A stretch of 64,000 nucleotides of DNA, from the NCBI RefSeq assembly GCF_022347565.1, contig NZ_JAKRGH010000023.1:1-64000 (forward strand). The letters run 5' to 3'. Below the pieces are notes generated by a model. The model saw only the letters and a program-made list of their open reading frames with translations, ran no database searches and was not told where the DNA came from. The stretch is from Vibrio sp. Of7-15. Lineage in GTDB: Bacteria; Pseudomonadota; Gammaproteobacteria; Enterobacterales; Vibrionaceae. Made by a program: the position numbers and the translations under genes. Below, one piece after another: positions 27,764-36,211 of the stretch (position 1 is the stretch's first letter; each line of letters begins with the position of its first letter).

Positions 27764-27809
27764 TTTAGGCTTTTGCTCTAAATTACATACACGTTAAGCG
27801 TATTTTTAT

Positions 27810-27841
27810 AAAGCCCCTGCTCTTTGGAGTAGGGGCTTTTT
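27810..27841 (+). terminator. Terminator of fbaA
   Basis: An interrupted stem, AAGCCCCTGCTC with GGAGTAGGGGCTT, is followed by TTTTT, about 46 bp after fbaA. The 239 bp from here to mscS holds one 70-codon Trp-rich frame that I do not accept as a gene, and nothing else I can name. Confidence 0.82.
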
Positions 27842-28080
27842 CTATGGGACGTTTTTCGTTATCCATTTGGTATTCATTGCGTCAATCAAATGTGGTCAAT
27901 TGTTTATTGTGGGGAAGGAAGTCGTTATATTGGTGGTGTTATTTTGCCGTGATGACTTTCCGATTACTTAGGATAACTTCGATGGTTTGTTTGCTGTTGA
28001 TGTGGCAGGGATTGCAGTTTGATATGGCGTATAGCCCATTATATTTTTGGTTTTAACTTTATAGGTTTGGAGAGTGAATT

Positions 28081-28947
28081 ATGGCAGATGAAATGTCCGT
28101 GGTTGAAGGTTTGGACATGGTGATGGGCGTTGGGGATATGAGCAATTGGTTGACTAATAACTCTGAGCTATTGATTCAGTACGGCGTTAATGTCCTATCC
28201 GCTATTTTTATCCTGTTTGTCGGTAATATTGTTGTTAAAGCCGTCGCAGGTAGCGTGGCAAAAGTATTGAATAAACGCCATATGGATAAAGCGGTTGTGG
28301 AGTTTGTTCATGGCCTCGTTCGCTATCTGTTATTTGTGATCGTATTGATCGCCGCTTTAGGGCGTATTGGTGTTCAAACCGCGTCAGTCGTGGCGGTGAT
28401 TGGTGCGGCTGGTTTAGCCATTGGTTTAGCACTTCAAGGGTCGTTGTCGAACTTTGCCGCTGGGGTGCTGATTGTGGCTTTCCGCCCATTCAAATCTGGC
28501 GATTATGTAGAAATTGGCGGGGTATCTGGCTCAGTCGATTCCATTCAGATTTTCCAAACTATTTTAACGACTCCAGATAATAAGATGGTTGTTGTACCTA
28601 ATTCCAATGTAATTGGCAGTGCTATAACGAATTATTCCCGTCATGAAACGCGCCGTATTGATTACGTGATTGGCGTTTCTTATTCGGCAGATCTGCAAAA
28701 AACGAAAGACGTGATCACGAAAATCTTAGCAGCGGAAGAGCGATTATTGCCGACACCAGCTCCGACTGTTGGCGTGGCTGAGTTAGCGGACTCTTCAGTT
28801 AATTTTGTGGTTCGTCCATGGGTAAAAACATCAGAGTATTGGGATGTGTATTTTGATTTGTTGCAAGCCATTAAAGAAGGGCTTGATAAAGAGGGGATTG
28901 AAATTCCATTCCCGCAAATGGATGTGCATTTAAATAAAGTGGCTTAA
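28081..28947 (+). CDS. mscS: Small-conductance mechanosensitive channel MscS
   Basis: MscS is the heptameric inner-membrane channel that opens under membrane tension and releases solutes on osmotic downshock. The 288-residue protein has three N-terminal membrane helices. The pore helix TM3 is visible as GLAIGLALQGSLSNFAAGVL with its Gly/Ala packing. The cytoplasmic beta domain begins FRPFKSGDYVEIGGVSG, and VVPNSNVIGSAITNYS is conserved. It follows fbaA as in E. coli, but behind a terminator. Confidence 0.96.
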   Translation: MADEMSVVEGLDMVMGVGDMSNWLTNNSELLIQYGVNVLSAIFILFVGNIVVKAVAGSVAKVLNKRHMDKAVVEFVHGLVRYLLFVIVLIAALGRIGVQTASVVAVIGAAGLAIGLALQGSLSNFAAGVLIVAFRPFKSGDYVEIGGVSGSVDSIQIFQTILTTPDNKMVVVPNSNVIGSAITNYSRHETRRIDYVIGVSYSADLQKTKDVITKILAAEERLLPTPAPTVGVAELADSSVNFVVRPWVKTSEYWDVYFDLLQAIKEGLDKEGIEIPFPQMDVHLNKVA

Positions 28948-28975
28948 TTAAGCTTATAGATGTTGGCTATTGAGT

Positions 28976-29002
28976 AAGGGGCACGTGATGTGCCCCTTTT
29001 TT
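28976..29002. terminator. Terminator of mscS
   Basis: Arms GGGGCAC and GTGCCCC with a five-base loop are followed by six T, 28 bp after mscS and just before the stop codon of the converging YbaK-like gene. Confidence 0.88.
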
Positions 29003-29015
29003 ATACCTGTTATTT

Positions 29016-29510
29016 TTATGACTCAGGAAGGTATACCACGGTGTTGCCTAATCCGCTGATAAGTTGTGCTAAGTCTTGGCTTGCAAAGCTGAATGTAAAC
29101 TCGGGCTTCCCTGGAGTGAACATCAGTTCAGGGTATTGCTGCAATACAGGATCAATAATGAGAGTGATCTCTTCAGGCAAACCAAAGGGACATACCGCAC
29201 CAGGAACACAGCCAATTCTTTCGATCATTTCTTCGTTCGTACAGACTGACGGTCGCTTTCCGAGTAGTTGTTTTATCGCTTTACTGTCTAATCGTGCTTC
29301 TTTATGTGTAAGCAGCAGAGCATGATCGCCTCCCTTTAGTTTTAGAAATAAGCTCTTGGTTGGGGCTGCGGTCCAGCCATATTGCTGCGCTAAACGTTCA
29401 TCCGTTTCATAATCGAGGATCGGCTCATGCTCCCAGCTTTGGTATTTTGTACCCGTAGTATGAAATAAAGAAACATTAAAATCGTAAATTTGTCTCGTAT
29501 TGTGCCCCAT
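29016..29510 (-). CDS. YbaK/ProX-type aminoacyl-tRNA deacylase-like protein
   Basis: This 164-residue protein looks like the YbaK/prolyl-tRNA synthetase-associated editing domain. Family-like segments are FLKLKGGDHALLLTHKEARL, IKQLLGKRP and GCVPGAVCPFGLPEE. Relatives clear mischarged tRNAs such as Ala-tRNA(Pro) or Cys-tRNA(Pro) in trans. Its start is 9 bp from the argO stop, so the two are probably co-transcribed on the minus strand. Specificity (ProX-like or other) cannot be told here. A second, less similar member lies at 40988-41458. Confidence 0.8.
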   Translation of the reverse strand: MGHNTRQIYDFNVSLFHTTGTKYQSWEHEPILDYETDERLAQQYGWTAAPTKSLFLKLKGGDHALLLTHKEARLDSKAIKQLLGKRPSVCTNEEMIERIGCVPGAVCPFGLPEEITLIIDPVLQQYPELMFTPGKPEFTFSFASQDLAQLISGLGNTVVYLPES

Positions 29511-29519
29511 TGTATTCCC

Positions 29520-30155
29520 TTACCCATTAAATTGTTCAAATAGCTGAATGGCTAACTTCGTTGCAATGAAAAACATCATAGCAGCGACCAGAAGGTCGAT
29601 AGTGCGTTTTACTTTGTCTTTGGCCAAAATGTGAGATAGCTTGGCGGCACCAAAAGAAAGGCCATAGAACCAAGTGAAGGAAGCCATTAATGTTCCTGCG
29701 GCAAAGGCGATTCGCTCATCTTGGGCAAACTGTCCTCCGATTGAACCAAGAATAACGACAGTATCTAAGTAGACATGTGGGTTGAGTAAGGTGACTGCGA
29801 GAGCGCCCAAAATCACAGCTTTACGGCTACTTAGCACGCTAGCGCTATTTTCTTCTTTGGTTACTTTATTGGTTGTAAGTGCGCTTCTTAGAGAACTAAT
29901 GCCATATACAAGAACGAAGCTGATGCCGCCGATAGTGACTGTATTCAATAACGTTTGGTTGCTGGCCAGTAGTGCGCCGCCGCCAAAAATACCCAAACAG
30001 ATTAAAACAATATCACAAACGCTGCATACGGTAGCGGTTGTAAAGTGATGGCGCTGTTTAATTCCTTGATTTAATACAAAAGCATTTTGGGCACCAATGG
30101 GGATAATCATGCTTAATCCTAATGCAAACCCTTGTAAAACAATCAACCAGCTCAT
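29520..30155 (-). CDS. argO: Arginine exporter ArgO (LysE family)
   Basis: This 211-residue LysE-type exporter has several membrane helices. The first segment carries the family motif LSMIIPIGAQNAFVLNQGIK, and TLLNPHVYLDTVVILGSIG is a conserved middle segment. In E. coli ArgO exports arginine and canavanine and is activated by ArgP. Here argP is divergent, 130 bp away, with two LysR-type dyads between them. That supports the ArgO name over lysine-only exporters. Confidence 0.93.
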   Translation of the reverse strand: MSWLIVLQGFALGLSMIIPIGAQNAFVLNQGIKQRHHFTTATVCSVCDIVLICLGIFGGGALLASNQTLLNTVTIGGISFVLVYGISSLRSALTTNKVTKEENSASVLSSRKAVILGALAVTLLNPHVYLDTVVILGSIGGQFAQDERIAFAAGTLMASFTWFYGLSFGAAKLSHILAKDKVKRTIDLLVAAMMFFIATKLAIQLFEQFNG

Positions 30156-30216
30156 CTCTTTATTAACCTCATAGTGTATTTTGGATAGGCAAGTAGATTA
30201 TCGCTTTGCACGTTCG

Positions 30217-30229
30217 TTAGTAAAACTAA
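30217..30229. promoter_or_regulatory. LysR-type dyad 1 (probable ArgP site)
   Basis: TTAGTAAAACTAA is a perfect five-base dyad with a three-base centre and fits the T-N11-A pattern of LysR-type regulators. It lies in the argO-argP gap. A related dyad sits at 30244-30260, centre to centre 29 bp. Confidence 0.6.
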
Positions 30230-30243
30230 TATTATTTATATTA

Positions 30244-30260
30244 CATTAGAGTTTCTAATG
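30244..30260. promoter_or_regulatory. LysR-type dyad 2 (probable ArgP site)
   Basis: CATTAGA-GTT-TCTAATG is a perfect seven-base dyad containing a T-N11-A box (TTAGAGTTTCTAA, 30246-30258). It shares the TTAG/CTAA half-sites with dyad 1. It ends 25 bp before the argP start, consistent with autoregulation. Confidence 0.6.
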
Positions 30261-30285
30261 GCTGATGAAGTAAAGAGGAAGGAAG

Positions 30286-31182
30286 GTGAGAGGACTTGAT
30301 TATCGCTGGTTAGCGGCACTGGATGCAGTGATTGATCAGCAAAGTTTTGAGCGGGCAGCGGAGCAGTTGTGTATTACGCAGTCGGCGGTATCACAGCGAA
30401 TTAAACAGTTGGAAAAATTGCTTGCTCAGCCGTTATTGATTCGAGGACAGCCGCCTAAATTGACTGACACTGGGCAGAAGTTACTCATGTTATATCAAAA
30501 GGTACGTTTACTGGAGCAAGAAACGTTTCCTGAGTTTAGCTCTCAGCCACAAGATAAGCCGCTGCCTGTTTCTTTGGCTGTGAATGCTGATAGCTTGGCG
30601 ACTTGGTTTTTGCCTGCCATTACCCCTCTGCTATTGGCGCGAAAAATAGAAATTAATTTACAAGTGGAAGATGAAACCCGCACGCTCATTAAGTTACGTA
30701 AAGGTGAGGTAGTAGGATCGTTAAGTACGCAAGCGACACCCATGACGGGATGCAACAGTGCCTACTTAGGTGATGTGGATTATATTTGTGTGGCAAGCCC
30801 TGAGTTTATGGCTAAGTACTTTTCGAAAGGGGTAGATAAAGCGTCATTACGTCGAGCGCCCGCAGTGGCGTTTGATCAGCATGATGCTATGCACCAACAA
30901 TATGTTCATGAGCATTTTGGGCTAGAGCTAGGGGAGTGGTCTAAACACATTGTTCGATCGTCAGAAGCGTTTGTGTACTTAGCTAAAAAAGGTGTGGCTT
31001 ACAGCTTGATTCCCAAAATCCAGATTGAATCGGAATTAGCGTCTGGTGAGTTAGTTGAAGTGTACCCAGGGAAGATGATCACCCGCAGTATGTACTGGCA
31101 TCACTGGGCGCTAGAAAGTGAGACATTGTCTTCCCTCTCTGAGCAAGTCATTCAGTATGGTCGGCAAGTTTTACAAAAATAA
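30286..31182 (+). CDS. argP: LysR-type regulator ArgP (IciA)
   Basis: ArgP activates argO in response to arginine and lysine, and also controls other amino-acid genes. The 298-residue protein has the winged-helix region at about residues 5-60. FERAAEQLCITQSAVSQRIKQLE in this region is nearly the E. coli sequence (here as FERAAEQLC and ITQSAVSQRI). The substrate-binding domain follows. The start is a GTG at 30286, with AAGGAAG upstream. It faces argO. Confidence 0.94.
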   Translation: MRGLDYRWLAALDAVIDQQSFERAAEQLCITQSAVSQRIKQLEKLLAQPLLIRGQPPKLTDTGQKLLMLYQKVRLLEQETFPEFSSQPQDKPLPVSLAVNADSLATWFLPAITPLLLARKIEINLQVEDETRTLIKLRKGEVVGSLSTQATPMTGCNSAYLGDVDYICVASPEFMAKYFSKGVDKASLRRAPAVAFDQHDAMHQQYVHEHFGLELGEWSKHIVRSSEAFVYLAKKGVAYSLIPKIQIESELASGELVEVYPGKMITRSMYWHHWALESETLSSLSEQVIQYGRQVLQK

Positions 31183-31253
31183 AATAATTATGAACGATGT
31201 TTTAATTGTTGGGTCTTATACTCAGTATTTCTTCTTTTAATATAGGTAACCTG

Positions 31254-31961
31254 ATGAAAAAACATCTTTTAGCATTATTAATTGGTTTTTCGAGTGTCAC
31301 TGCAGCCAGCTCAGTAGTAGCGGCAGATGTTGATTTCCCACACCTTGAAACAGTTGGTATTGGTGAAGTGGTTGCAACACCAGACATGGCCGAATTTACG
31401 GTTCAAATTGTAGAAGAGCAGGAAACGGCACAACAGGCGAAACAAGCCGCTGATAAAGTTGTTGTGGCTTTTCATCAACGTTTAAAAGAAATGGGAGTGA
31501 GCCGTAATGATATTGAATCGGGTAATATTCAGCTGAACCCTCAATATTCTTATCCGAAAAACTCTAAGCCTAAGTTGGAAGGTTATCGTGCGACTCGAAC
31601 TATTACCGTAAGAGTGTTTGAGCTAGAGAAATTAAATGAAATTCTTGATGGTGCGTTAGGTGATGGGATTAATCGTATTAATCAAATTTCGTTAAAAGTA
31701 AAAGATGAAGCTCGATACCAAGAAGCCGCTCGATTAGCTGCAATTAAAGATGCACAACAAAAAGCTAAATCACTGGCGGCAGGTTTTGGAGAGCATATTG
31801 ATGGTGTATGGCAGATCCGATACCACAATGGCCCTTCACAGCCACCAGTACTGATGAGAGCAATGTTAATGGACAGTAGCATGGAATCTCAGGCGTCGTA
31901 TCAAGACAGTGAAATTGTGATCCGAGATCAGGTGGATGTGGTATTCCGTTTAGAAGAATAA
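31254..31961 (+). CDS. yggE: YggE-like SIMPL domain periplasmic protein (DUF541)
   Basis: This 235-residue secreted protein has a signal peptide (KKHLLALLIGFSSVTAASS, cleavage near VVAA). A SIMPL/DUF541 domain is seen in GIGEVVATPDMAEFTVQIV, YRATRTITVRV and QQKAKSLAAGFGEHIDGVWQI. E. coli YggE has been linked to lower oxidative stress; the mechanism is unknown. The ATG at 31254 is chosen because it begins the signal peptide; an upstream frame from 31206 adds 16 residues. It lies next to argP, and E. coli yggE is likewise near argO. Confidence 0.9.
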   Translation: MKKHLLALLIGFSSVTAASSVVAADVDFPHLETVGIGEVVATPDMAEFTVQIVEEQETAQQAKQAADKVVVAFHQRLKEMGVSRNDIESGNIQLNPQYSYPKNSKPKLEGYRATRTITVRVFELEKLNEILDGALGDGINRINQISLKVKDEARYQEAARLAAIKDAQQKAKSLAAGFGEHIDGVWQIRYHNGPSQPPVLMRAMLMDSSMESQASYQDSEIVIRDQVDVVFRLEE

Positions 31962-31989
31962 GTGAGTTTTTCTATTTAGTGTACTTCAA

Positions 31990-32022
31990 GTATAAAAGGC
32001 CACGAGATGTGGCCTTTTATAC
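31990..32022. terminator. Bidirectional terminator between yggE and serA
   Basis: A perfect 14-bp stem (31990-32003 with 32009-32022) closes a five-base loop. It sits between the converging stops of yggE and serA. The T/A tracts lie inside the stem ends. Confidence 0.8.
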
Positions 32023-32040
32023 GTTTTAAGCTTGTTCGCT

Positions 32041-33270
32041 TTAGTGAAGAATACGGGCGCGAATAGTGCCCTCAATCGCTTTTAATTTTGTGAGTGCTTC
32101 TTCTGAACGTGAAGCTTCAACATCAATCACTACATAACCCATTTCAGGGCTAGTTTGTAGGTACTGGGCCGCAATGTTAATGCCTTCATCAGCAAAAATG
32201 CTGTTAATTTGGGTCAAGATACCAGGGCGGTTTTCATGAATATGCAGTAAGCGCGATGTGCCGCTGTGCTCTGGCAGCGATACTTCTGGGAAGTTAACAG
32301 AAGACAGCGTTGAGCCGTTATCAGAATATTTTGCAAGCTTGCCGGCTACTTCAACGCCAATGTTTTCCTGGGCTTCTTGAGTCGAACCACCCACGTGTGG
32401 CGTTAAGATTACATTATCAAATTGCTGTAATGGGGATTCAAAAGGGTCGGCATTGGTTTTTGGCTCGACAGGGAATACATCAATGGCTGCGCCGCCTAAG
32501 TGGCCTGATTCTAGTGATGCACACAGGGCTGGAATATCAACGACTGTACCGCGAGCTGCGTTAATGAAGATAGCACCTGGCTTCATGCGTGCGAATTCTT
32601 CTGCACCCATCATGTCTTTTGTTCCTGCTGTTTCAGGGACATGCAAAGAAATAACATCACACTTATTTAAAAGATCCGTCATGTTATGAACTTGGGTCGC
32701 ATTACCTAGAGACAGTTTATTTTCAATGTCGTAGAAATAAACACGCATACCCAAGTTTTCAGCCAAAATACCTAATTGAGTACCAATGTGGCCATAACCG
32801 ATAATACCAAGGCGTTTGCCACGTGCTTCGTAAGAGGAGTCAGCACTTTTTTTCCAGATCCCTCTATGAGCAAGTGCGTTCTTTTCAGGAATACCACGAA
32901 GTAACAGCAGCAGTTGACCCAACACCAGTTCAGCCACACTACGAGTGTTTGAGAATGGGGCATTAAAGACAGGGATACCACGTTTTGCTGCGGATGTTAG
33001 GTTAACCTGGTTAGTACCAATACAGAAGCAACCAACAGCAACCAATTTTTTAGCGGCAGAAAATACTTCTTCAGTTAATTGAGTACGGGAACGAATACCA
33101 ATGAAATGGACGTCTTTAACGGCTTCAAGTAGTTCAGGATCCGATAAGGAGCCTTTGTGATATTCGATGTTGCTGTAACCAGCAGCTTGAAGAACTTCGA
33201 CAGAAGATGGGTGTAATCCTTCAAGCAGAAGAATTTTAATTTTATCCTTTTCCAATGATACTTTGGCCAT
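32041..33270 (-). CDS. serA: D-3-phosphoglycerate dehydrogenase
   Basis: SerA oxidises 3-phosphoglycerate, the first step of serine synthesis, and is inhibited by serine. The 409-residue protein starts AKVSLEKDKIKILLLEG. It has the NAD motif LGIIGYGHIGTQLG, catalytic INAARGTVVDI and LTPHVGGSTQEAQENIG, and a C-terminal ACT domain (from HIHENRPGILTQINSIF) for serine binding. It is close to E. coli SerA (410). I prefer the ATG at 33270; an ATG 12 bp upstream lies directly on the SD and is less likely. rpiA lies upstream. Confidence 0.97.
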   Translation of the reverse strand: MAKVSLEKDKIKILLLEGLHPSSVEVLQAAGYSNIEYHKGSLSDPELLEAVKDVHFIGIRSRTQLTEEVFSAAKKLVAVGCFCIGTNQVNLTSAAKRGIPVFNAPFSNTRSVAELVLGQLLLLLRGIPEKNALAHRGIWKKSADSSYEARGKRLGIIGYGHIGTQLGILAENLGMRVYFYDIENKLSLGNATQVHNMTDLLNKCDVISLHVPETAGTKDMMGAEEFARMKPGAIFINAARGTVVDIPALCASLESGHLGGAAIDVFPVEPKTNADPFESPLQQFDNVILTPHVGGSTQEAQENIGVEVAGKLAKYSDNGSTLSSVNFPEVSLPEHSGTSRLLHIHENRPGILTQINSIFADEGINIAAQYLQTSPEMGYVVIDVEASRSEEALTKLKAIEGTIRARILH

Positions 33271-33426
33271 TGTGGTTCTCATCCTTAAAAACAATCATTA
33301 ACGCAATGATTTTTGGGCAAAAAATAAAAGCCTGGAATGAACTTAAGCCACCCCTTGGCTGCATTCATGTGACTAAAGTATCAAAAAACGAACAGTTTTG
33401 GTAAGAATATTACGAAATAGCAAATA

Positions 33427-33452
33427 AAAAACGGTACTGAGTCGTACCGTTT
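33427..33452 (-). terminator. Terminator of rpiA
   Basis: Arms AAACGGTAC and GTACCGTTT with a six-base loop are followed on the minus strand by a T run. It lies 28 bp past the rpiA stop and before serA, so serA needs its own promoter. Confidence 0.82.
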
Positions 33453-33480
33453 GTCATTCTATTATGAAAAAGCAGATAGC

Positions 33481-34137
33481 TTATTCGTAAACTTTTGCGC
33501 CGTTAGCAGTACCTACGATCAGAGCATCAGCACCACGGTGAGCAAATAAACCCACAGTGACCACGCCTGGTAGGGCATTGATTTTGTCTTCTAGCTCTTT
33601 AGCATCCGTAATTTTTAGGCCGTGAACATCTAAAATAACGTTGCCATTATCAGTGATCACGCCTTCACGGTAAGCTGGATCTCCGCCAAGTTTTACTAAC
33701 TCTCGGCCAATGTAAGAGCGTGCCATTGGGATCACTTCAACAGGCAGCGGGAATTGACCTAGTACGTCTACTTTTTTGGTATCATCAACAATACAGATGA
33801 ACTTTTCAGAAATTGCGGCAACGATTTTTTCACGAGTTAGAGCGGCACCGCCACCTTTGATCATCTCATTGTTGCCATTGATCTCGTCTGCGCCATCAAC
33901 ATACACACTGAGAGAAGAGACTTCGTTGCAATCAAAAACTTCAATGCCTAGAGCTTCCAGTTTTTCTGTTGAAGCTACAGAGCTTGAAACAGCCCCTTTG
34001 ATTTGCTCTTTCATGGTTGCGAGTGCATCGATGAAGTGATTCACAGTTGAGCCAGTACCAACACCCACAATGCTACCTGGTTTCACGTATTCTAGGGCTG
34101 CCCAACCAGCTGCTTTTTTCATTTCATCTTGAGTCAT
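33481..34137 (-). CDS. rpiA: Ribose-5-phosphate isomerase A
   Basis: RpiA interconverts ribose 5-phosphate and ribulose 5-phosphate. The 218-residue protein has the substrate-binding [36 protein letters not shown] with catalytic Asp and Glu, and a second glycine-rich [14 protein letters not shown]. The length is standard. The gap upstream has two direct copies of ATCGATTG exactly 20 bp apart (34166 and 34186), possibly a regulator site. Confidence 0.97.
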   Translation of the reverse strand: MTQDEMKKAAGWAALEYVKPGSIVGVGTGSTVNHFIDALATMKEQIKGAVSSSVASTEKLEALGIEVFDCNEVSSLSVYVDGADEINGNNEMIKGGGAALTREKIVAAISEKFICIVDDTKKVDVLGQFPLPVEVIPMARSYIGRELVKLGGDPAYREGVITDNGNVILDVHGLKITDAKELEDKINALPGVVTVGLFAHRGADALIVGTANGAKVYE

Positions 34138-34276
34138 GCCGTTCTCCTAATGATGACGGTAATATATCGATTGAATATAAAGGGAATCGATTGCTAAATC
34201 GTGCCGCGATTATAGCTTACTCATTAGGATCTGTCTGACGAAAAATGTGACAAAGATAGCTTTGTTGAAAGTGCCA

Positions 34277-34852
34277 TCACCACTGCCAATGTTTAGAAGG
34301 GGTTAGGATATCAGGTAGAGGGACATCCCAACTTTCACAAGGCAGAGATTCCACTTGTTGGCAGTCGTGAGCCAGCCCAAAAGGGCGGGGACCTTGTTGG
34401 TGCTGATGCCACTGGCTCAGTGTGCGATCGTAATAACCGCCTCCCATTCCTAGGCGTTGTCCTGTTGAATCAAAAGCAACTAAGGGAGTGGCAATCAAAT
34501 CAAGCTTGGAAATAGGGATTAACGTTGTTACATCTAGTTTTGGCTCCGCGATACCATATTGATTGTCGTGCATGATGGTATTTGGCGTGTAGTGTAAAAA
34601 CAGTAAGTGGCCCGCAGTAAATGGATGAATCACAGGTAAATAGACGTTTTTATTTTGTTGCCATAACCATTCAATAATGGGTTTCGTGTCAATTTCGCCG
34701 TCGGCGGATAGGTAAATCGCGATGTGTTGGGCATCTGCCAGTAGGTCAAATTGCTGGCATTGACGCAGCAGTCGTTTCGCGGATTGTTGTTGTTGAAGAG
34801 AAGATAATGAGCGGCGTTGCTCACGAATTTTTTTTCGAATGGTTGTTCGCAT
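34277..34852 (-). CDS. fau: 5-formyltetrahydrofolate cyclo-ligase
   Basis: This enzyme converts 5-formyl-THF to 5,10-methenyl-THF with ATP. The 191-residue protein (E. coli YgfA family) has RKKIREQRRSLSS at the N terminus. FLHY and EPKLDVTTLIPISKLDLI lie in the middle, and the ATP site RLGMGGGYYDRTL follows. The ATG at 34852 is the only sensible start; the longer frame from 34921 runs through 6S RNA. It directly follows the 6S RNA gene, and the likely SD (GGGG) lies in the 3' strand of the 6S closing stem. Confidence 0.95.
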   Translation of the reverse strand: MRTTIRKKIREQRRSLSSLQQQQSAKRLLRQCQQFDLLADAQHIAIYLSADGEIDTKPIIEWLWQQNKNVYLPVIHPFTAGHLLFLHYTPNTIMHDNQYGIAEPKLDVTTLIPISKLDLIATPLVAFDSTGQRLGMGGGYYDRTLSQWHQHQQGPRPFGLAHDCQQVESLPCESWDVPLPDILTPSKHWQW

Positions 34853-34855
34853 TGT

Positions 34856-35038
34856 TAGAGCCCCAGAGTGCCGTTGTGGGATCATAGCCCTTGAACCCTG
34901 CGGTTCAAGGCGGATCAGCAATGATTACCGTAGGCTTCTCAGTACAAGCCGAGCATGCTCAATAGTATTCAAGTACTAACCCTTAGATTTGCTTATCGGC
35001 TCAGGGACATAGATCCACTGACGCACACTCCAGGGTAA
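34856..35038 (-). ncRNA. ssrS: 6S RNA
   Basis: 6S RNA mimics an open promoter and sequesters sigma-70 RNA polymerase in stationary phase. On the minus strand about 183 nt carry the E. coli landmarks in order: TCCCTGAGCCGATA, GAGCATGCTCGG, GAGAAGCCT and GGGTTCAAGGG. The closing stem pairs CCCTGGAGTG (35026-35035) with CACTCTGGGG (34861-34870), all ten positions matched with two G-U pairs. It lies between zapA and fau exactly as in E. coli. The ends are estimated to within a few bases. Confidence 0.93.
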
Positions 35039-35044
35039 ATTTTG

Positions 35045-35347
35045 CTACTGCTGTCCTTGCTGTATTAAGGCTTTTTCCAACGTATTGCTTAGTAGCTGCA
35101 TACGTTGATTTACTTGAGAAAAATAGCCTTGTGCTTCCTTTTTTGCTGTCTGTAGATCATGACAAGCATTAAGCGCTGCGATGATGAGCAGCTGCTCAGT
35201 ATTGGTTACTTTAGTGCGTTCAGAGAGCTGATGCAACCGTTGATCGAAGTCTTTCGCTGCCGCGATGAGAGCGTCTTCTTCTCCGGTTGGGCAGTTGACC
35301 TTAATCGTACGCCCTAAAATTTGGACTTGTACTGGTTGGTTACTCAT
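35045..35347 (-). CDS. zapA: Cell division protein ZapA
   Basis: ZapA binds FtsZ and promotes bundling of protofilaments at midcell. The 100-residue protein has the family N terminus (QPVQVQILGRTIKVNCPTGEE as QPVQVQILGR and VNCPTGEE). It also has the conserved RTKVTNTEQLLIIAALNACHD and a C-terminal coiled coil. I start at the ATG at 35347; the frame from 35371 begins with TTG. 6S RNA starts just after the stop codon. The 273-bp gap to divergent ygfB shows no named element. Confidence 0.94.
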   Translation of the reverse strand: MSNQPVQVQILGRTIKVNCPTGEEDALIAAAKDFDQRLHQLSERTKVTNTEQLLIIAALNACHDLQTAKKEAQGYFSQVNQRMQLLSNTLEKALIQQGQQ

Positions 35348-35620
35348 TAGTTCAGAACTCGCTTTATTCAAACGCTACCTAAAAGCCATCCTTTTGGCTG
35401 GTCGCAAACTATAGGAAAACCCTTAAAAAGATTCAAGGCTTTATCGTGTTTATGTGCCTAAAGTGTCAGGAATGCAGCAATATGGTGAAAAGCTAACCAG
35501 AGTCGTTCACTTATTACAGGAATATGAAAACTTTGCCAGATTAGTTAGTTTGCTGACTATACCTGAAGTGATAGCATAACACATTCCCAATATTCGCTAA
35601 CGTCAGAGAGTGAGCTCATC

Positions 35621-36190
35621 ATGAGTGAAATAAACCTACCAGAATACATTGCTGTTGAATCAACATTACAGTCAGCAAGTTTATCGGTGAGTCCAGCCGA
35701 GTTACATGGCTTATTAGTTGGAATGTTAAGCGGTGGCTTAGCGTTTACTGATGAAAGCTGGAAACCATTACTGTTTGACTACACGAATGATGGCATGGGG
35801 TGGCCTGATAGTGCGCTACAAACGGCTGAGTCGATTTTTAAAAGCAGCGTACAAGAATTAACCGGAACGGATCTAGAACTGTCGTTACTTCTTTCTGATG
35901 AAGATGGCTCTTTGGTTGAGCGTGCAGACAGCTTGAGTGAGTGGATTAATCACTTTTTGTCAGGGCTTGGTCTAGCAGACATCAAGCTAAAAGAAGCGTC
36001 AGATGAGTTAAAAGAAGCACTGACTGATCTTGAGGAAATGGCCCGTCTTGGTATTGATGAAGACGATGACATGGAAGAGCAAGCGAACTTATTAGAACAA
36101 GTGATTGAGCATGTTCGAGTGTGTGTATTGACGATTCACGCAGAGTTGGGCCAGCGCCCACAAGAAGAAACAGAACCAACGATTCATTAA
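35621..36190 (+). CDS. ygfB: YgfB family protein (UPF0149)
   Basis: This is a 189-residue acidic, helical protein of the UPF0149/YgfB family. The family features are [16 protein letters not shown] at the start and the C-terminal pattern around [15 protein letters not shown] run of Asp/Glu (EDDDMEEQ) lies in the linker. The function is not settled; a Pseudomonas YgfB affects ampDh3 and antibiotic tolerance. It leads ygfB-ubiH-ubiI, with 21 bp to ubiH. Confidence 0.94.
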   Translation: MSEINLPEYIAVESTLQSASLSVSPAELHGLLVGMLSGGLAFTDESWKPLLFDYTNDGMGWPDSALQTAESIFKSSVQELTGTDLELSLLLSDEDGSLVERADSLSEWINHFLSGLGLADIKLKEASDELKEALTDLEEMARLGIDEDDDMEEQANLLEQVIEHVRVCVLTIHAELGQRPQEETEPTIH

Positions 36191-36211
36191 TCAGATAGAG
36201 AAGTAGGCGGT

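Noticed and set aside
27844..28056. A 70-codon Trp-rich frame between fbaA and mscS
   Set aside because: It starts right at the end of the fbaA terminator, has no SD and no recognisable domain, and its composition looks random.
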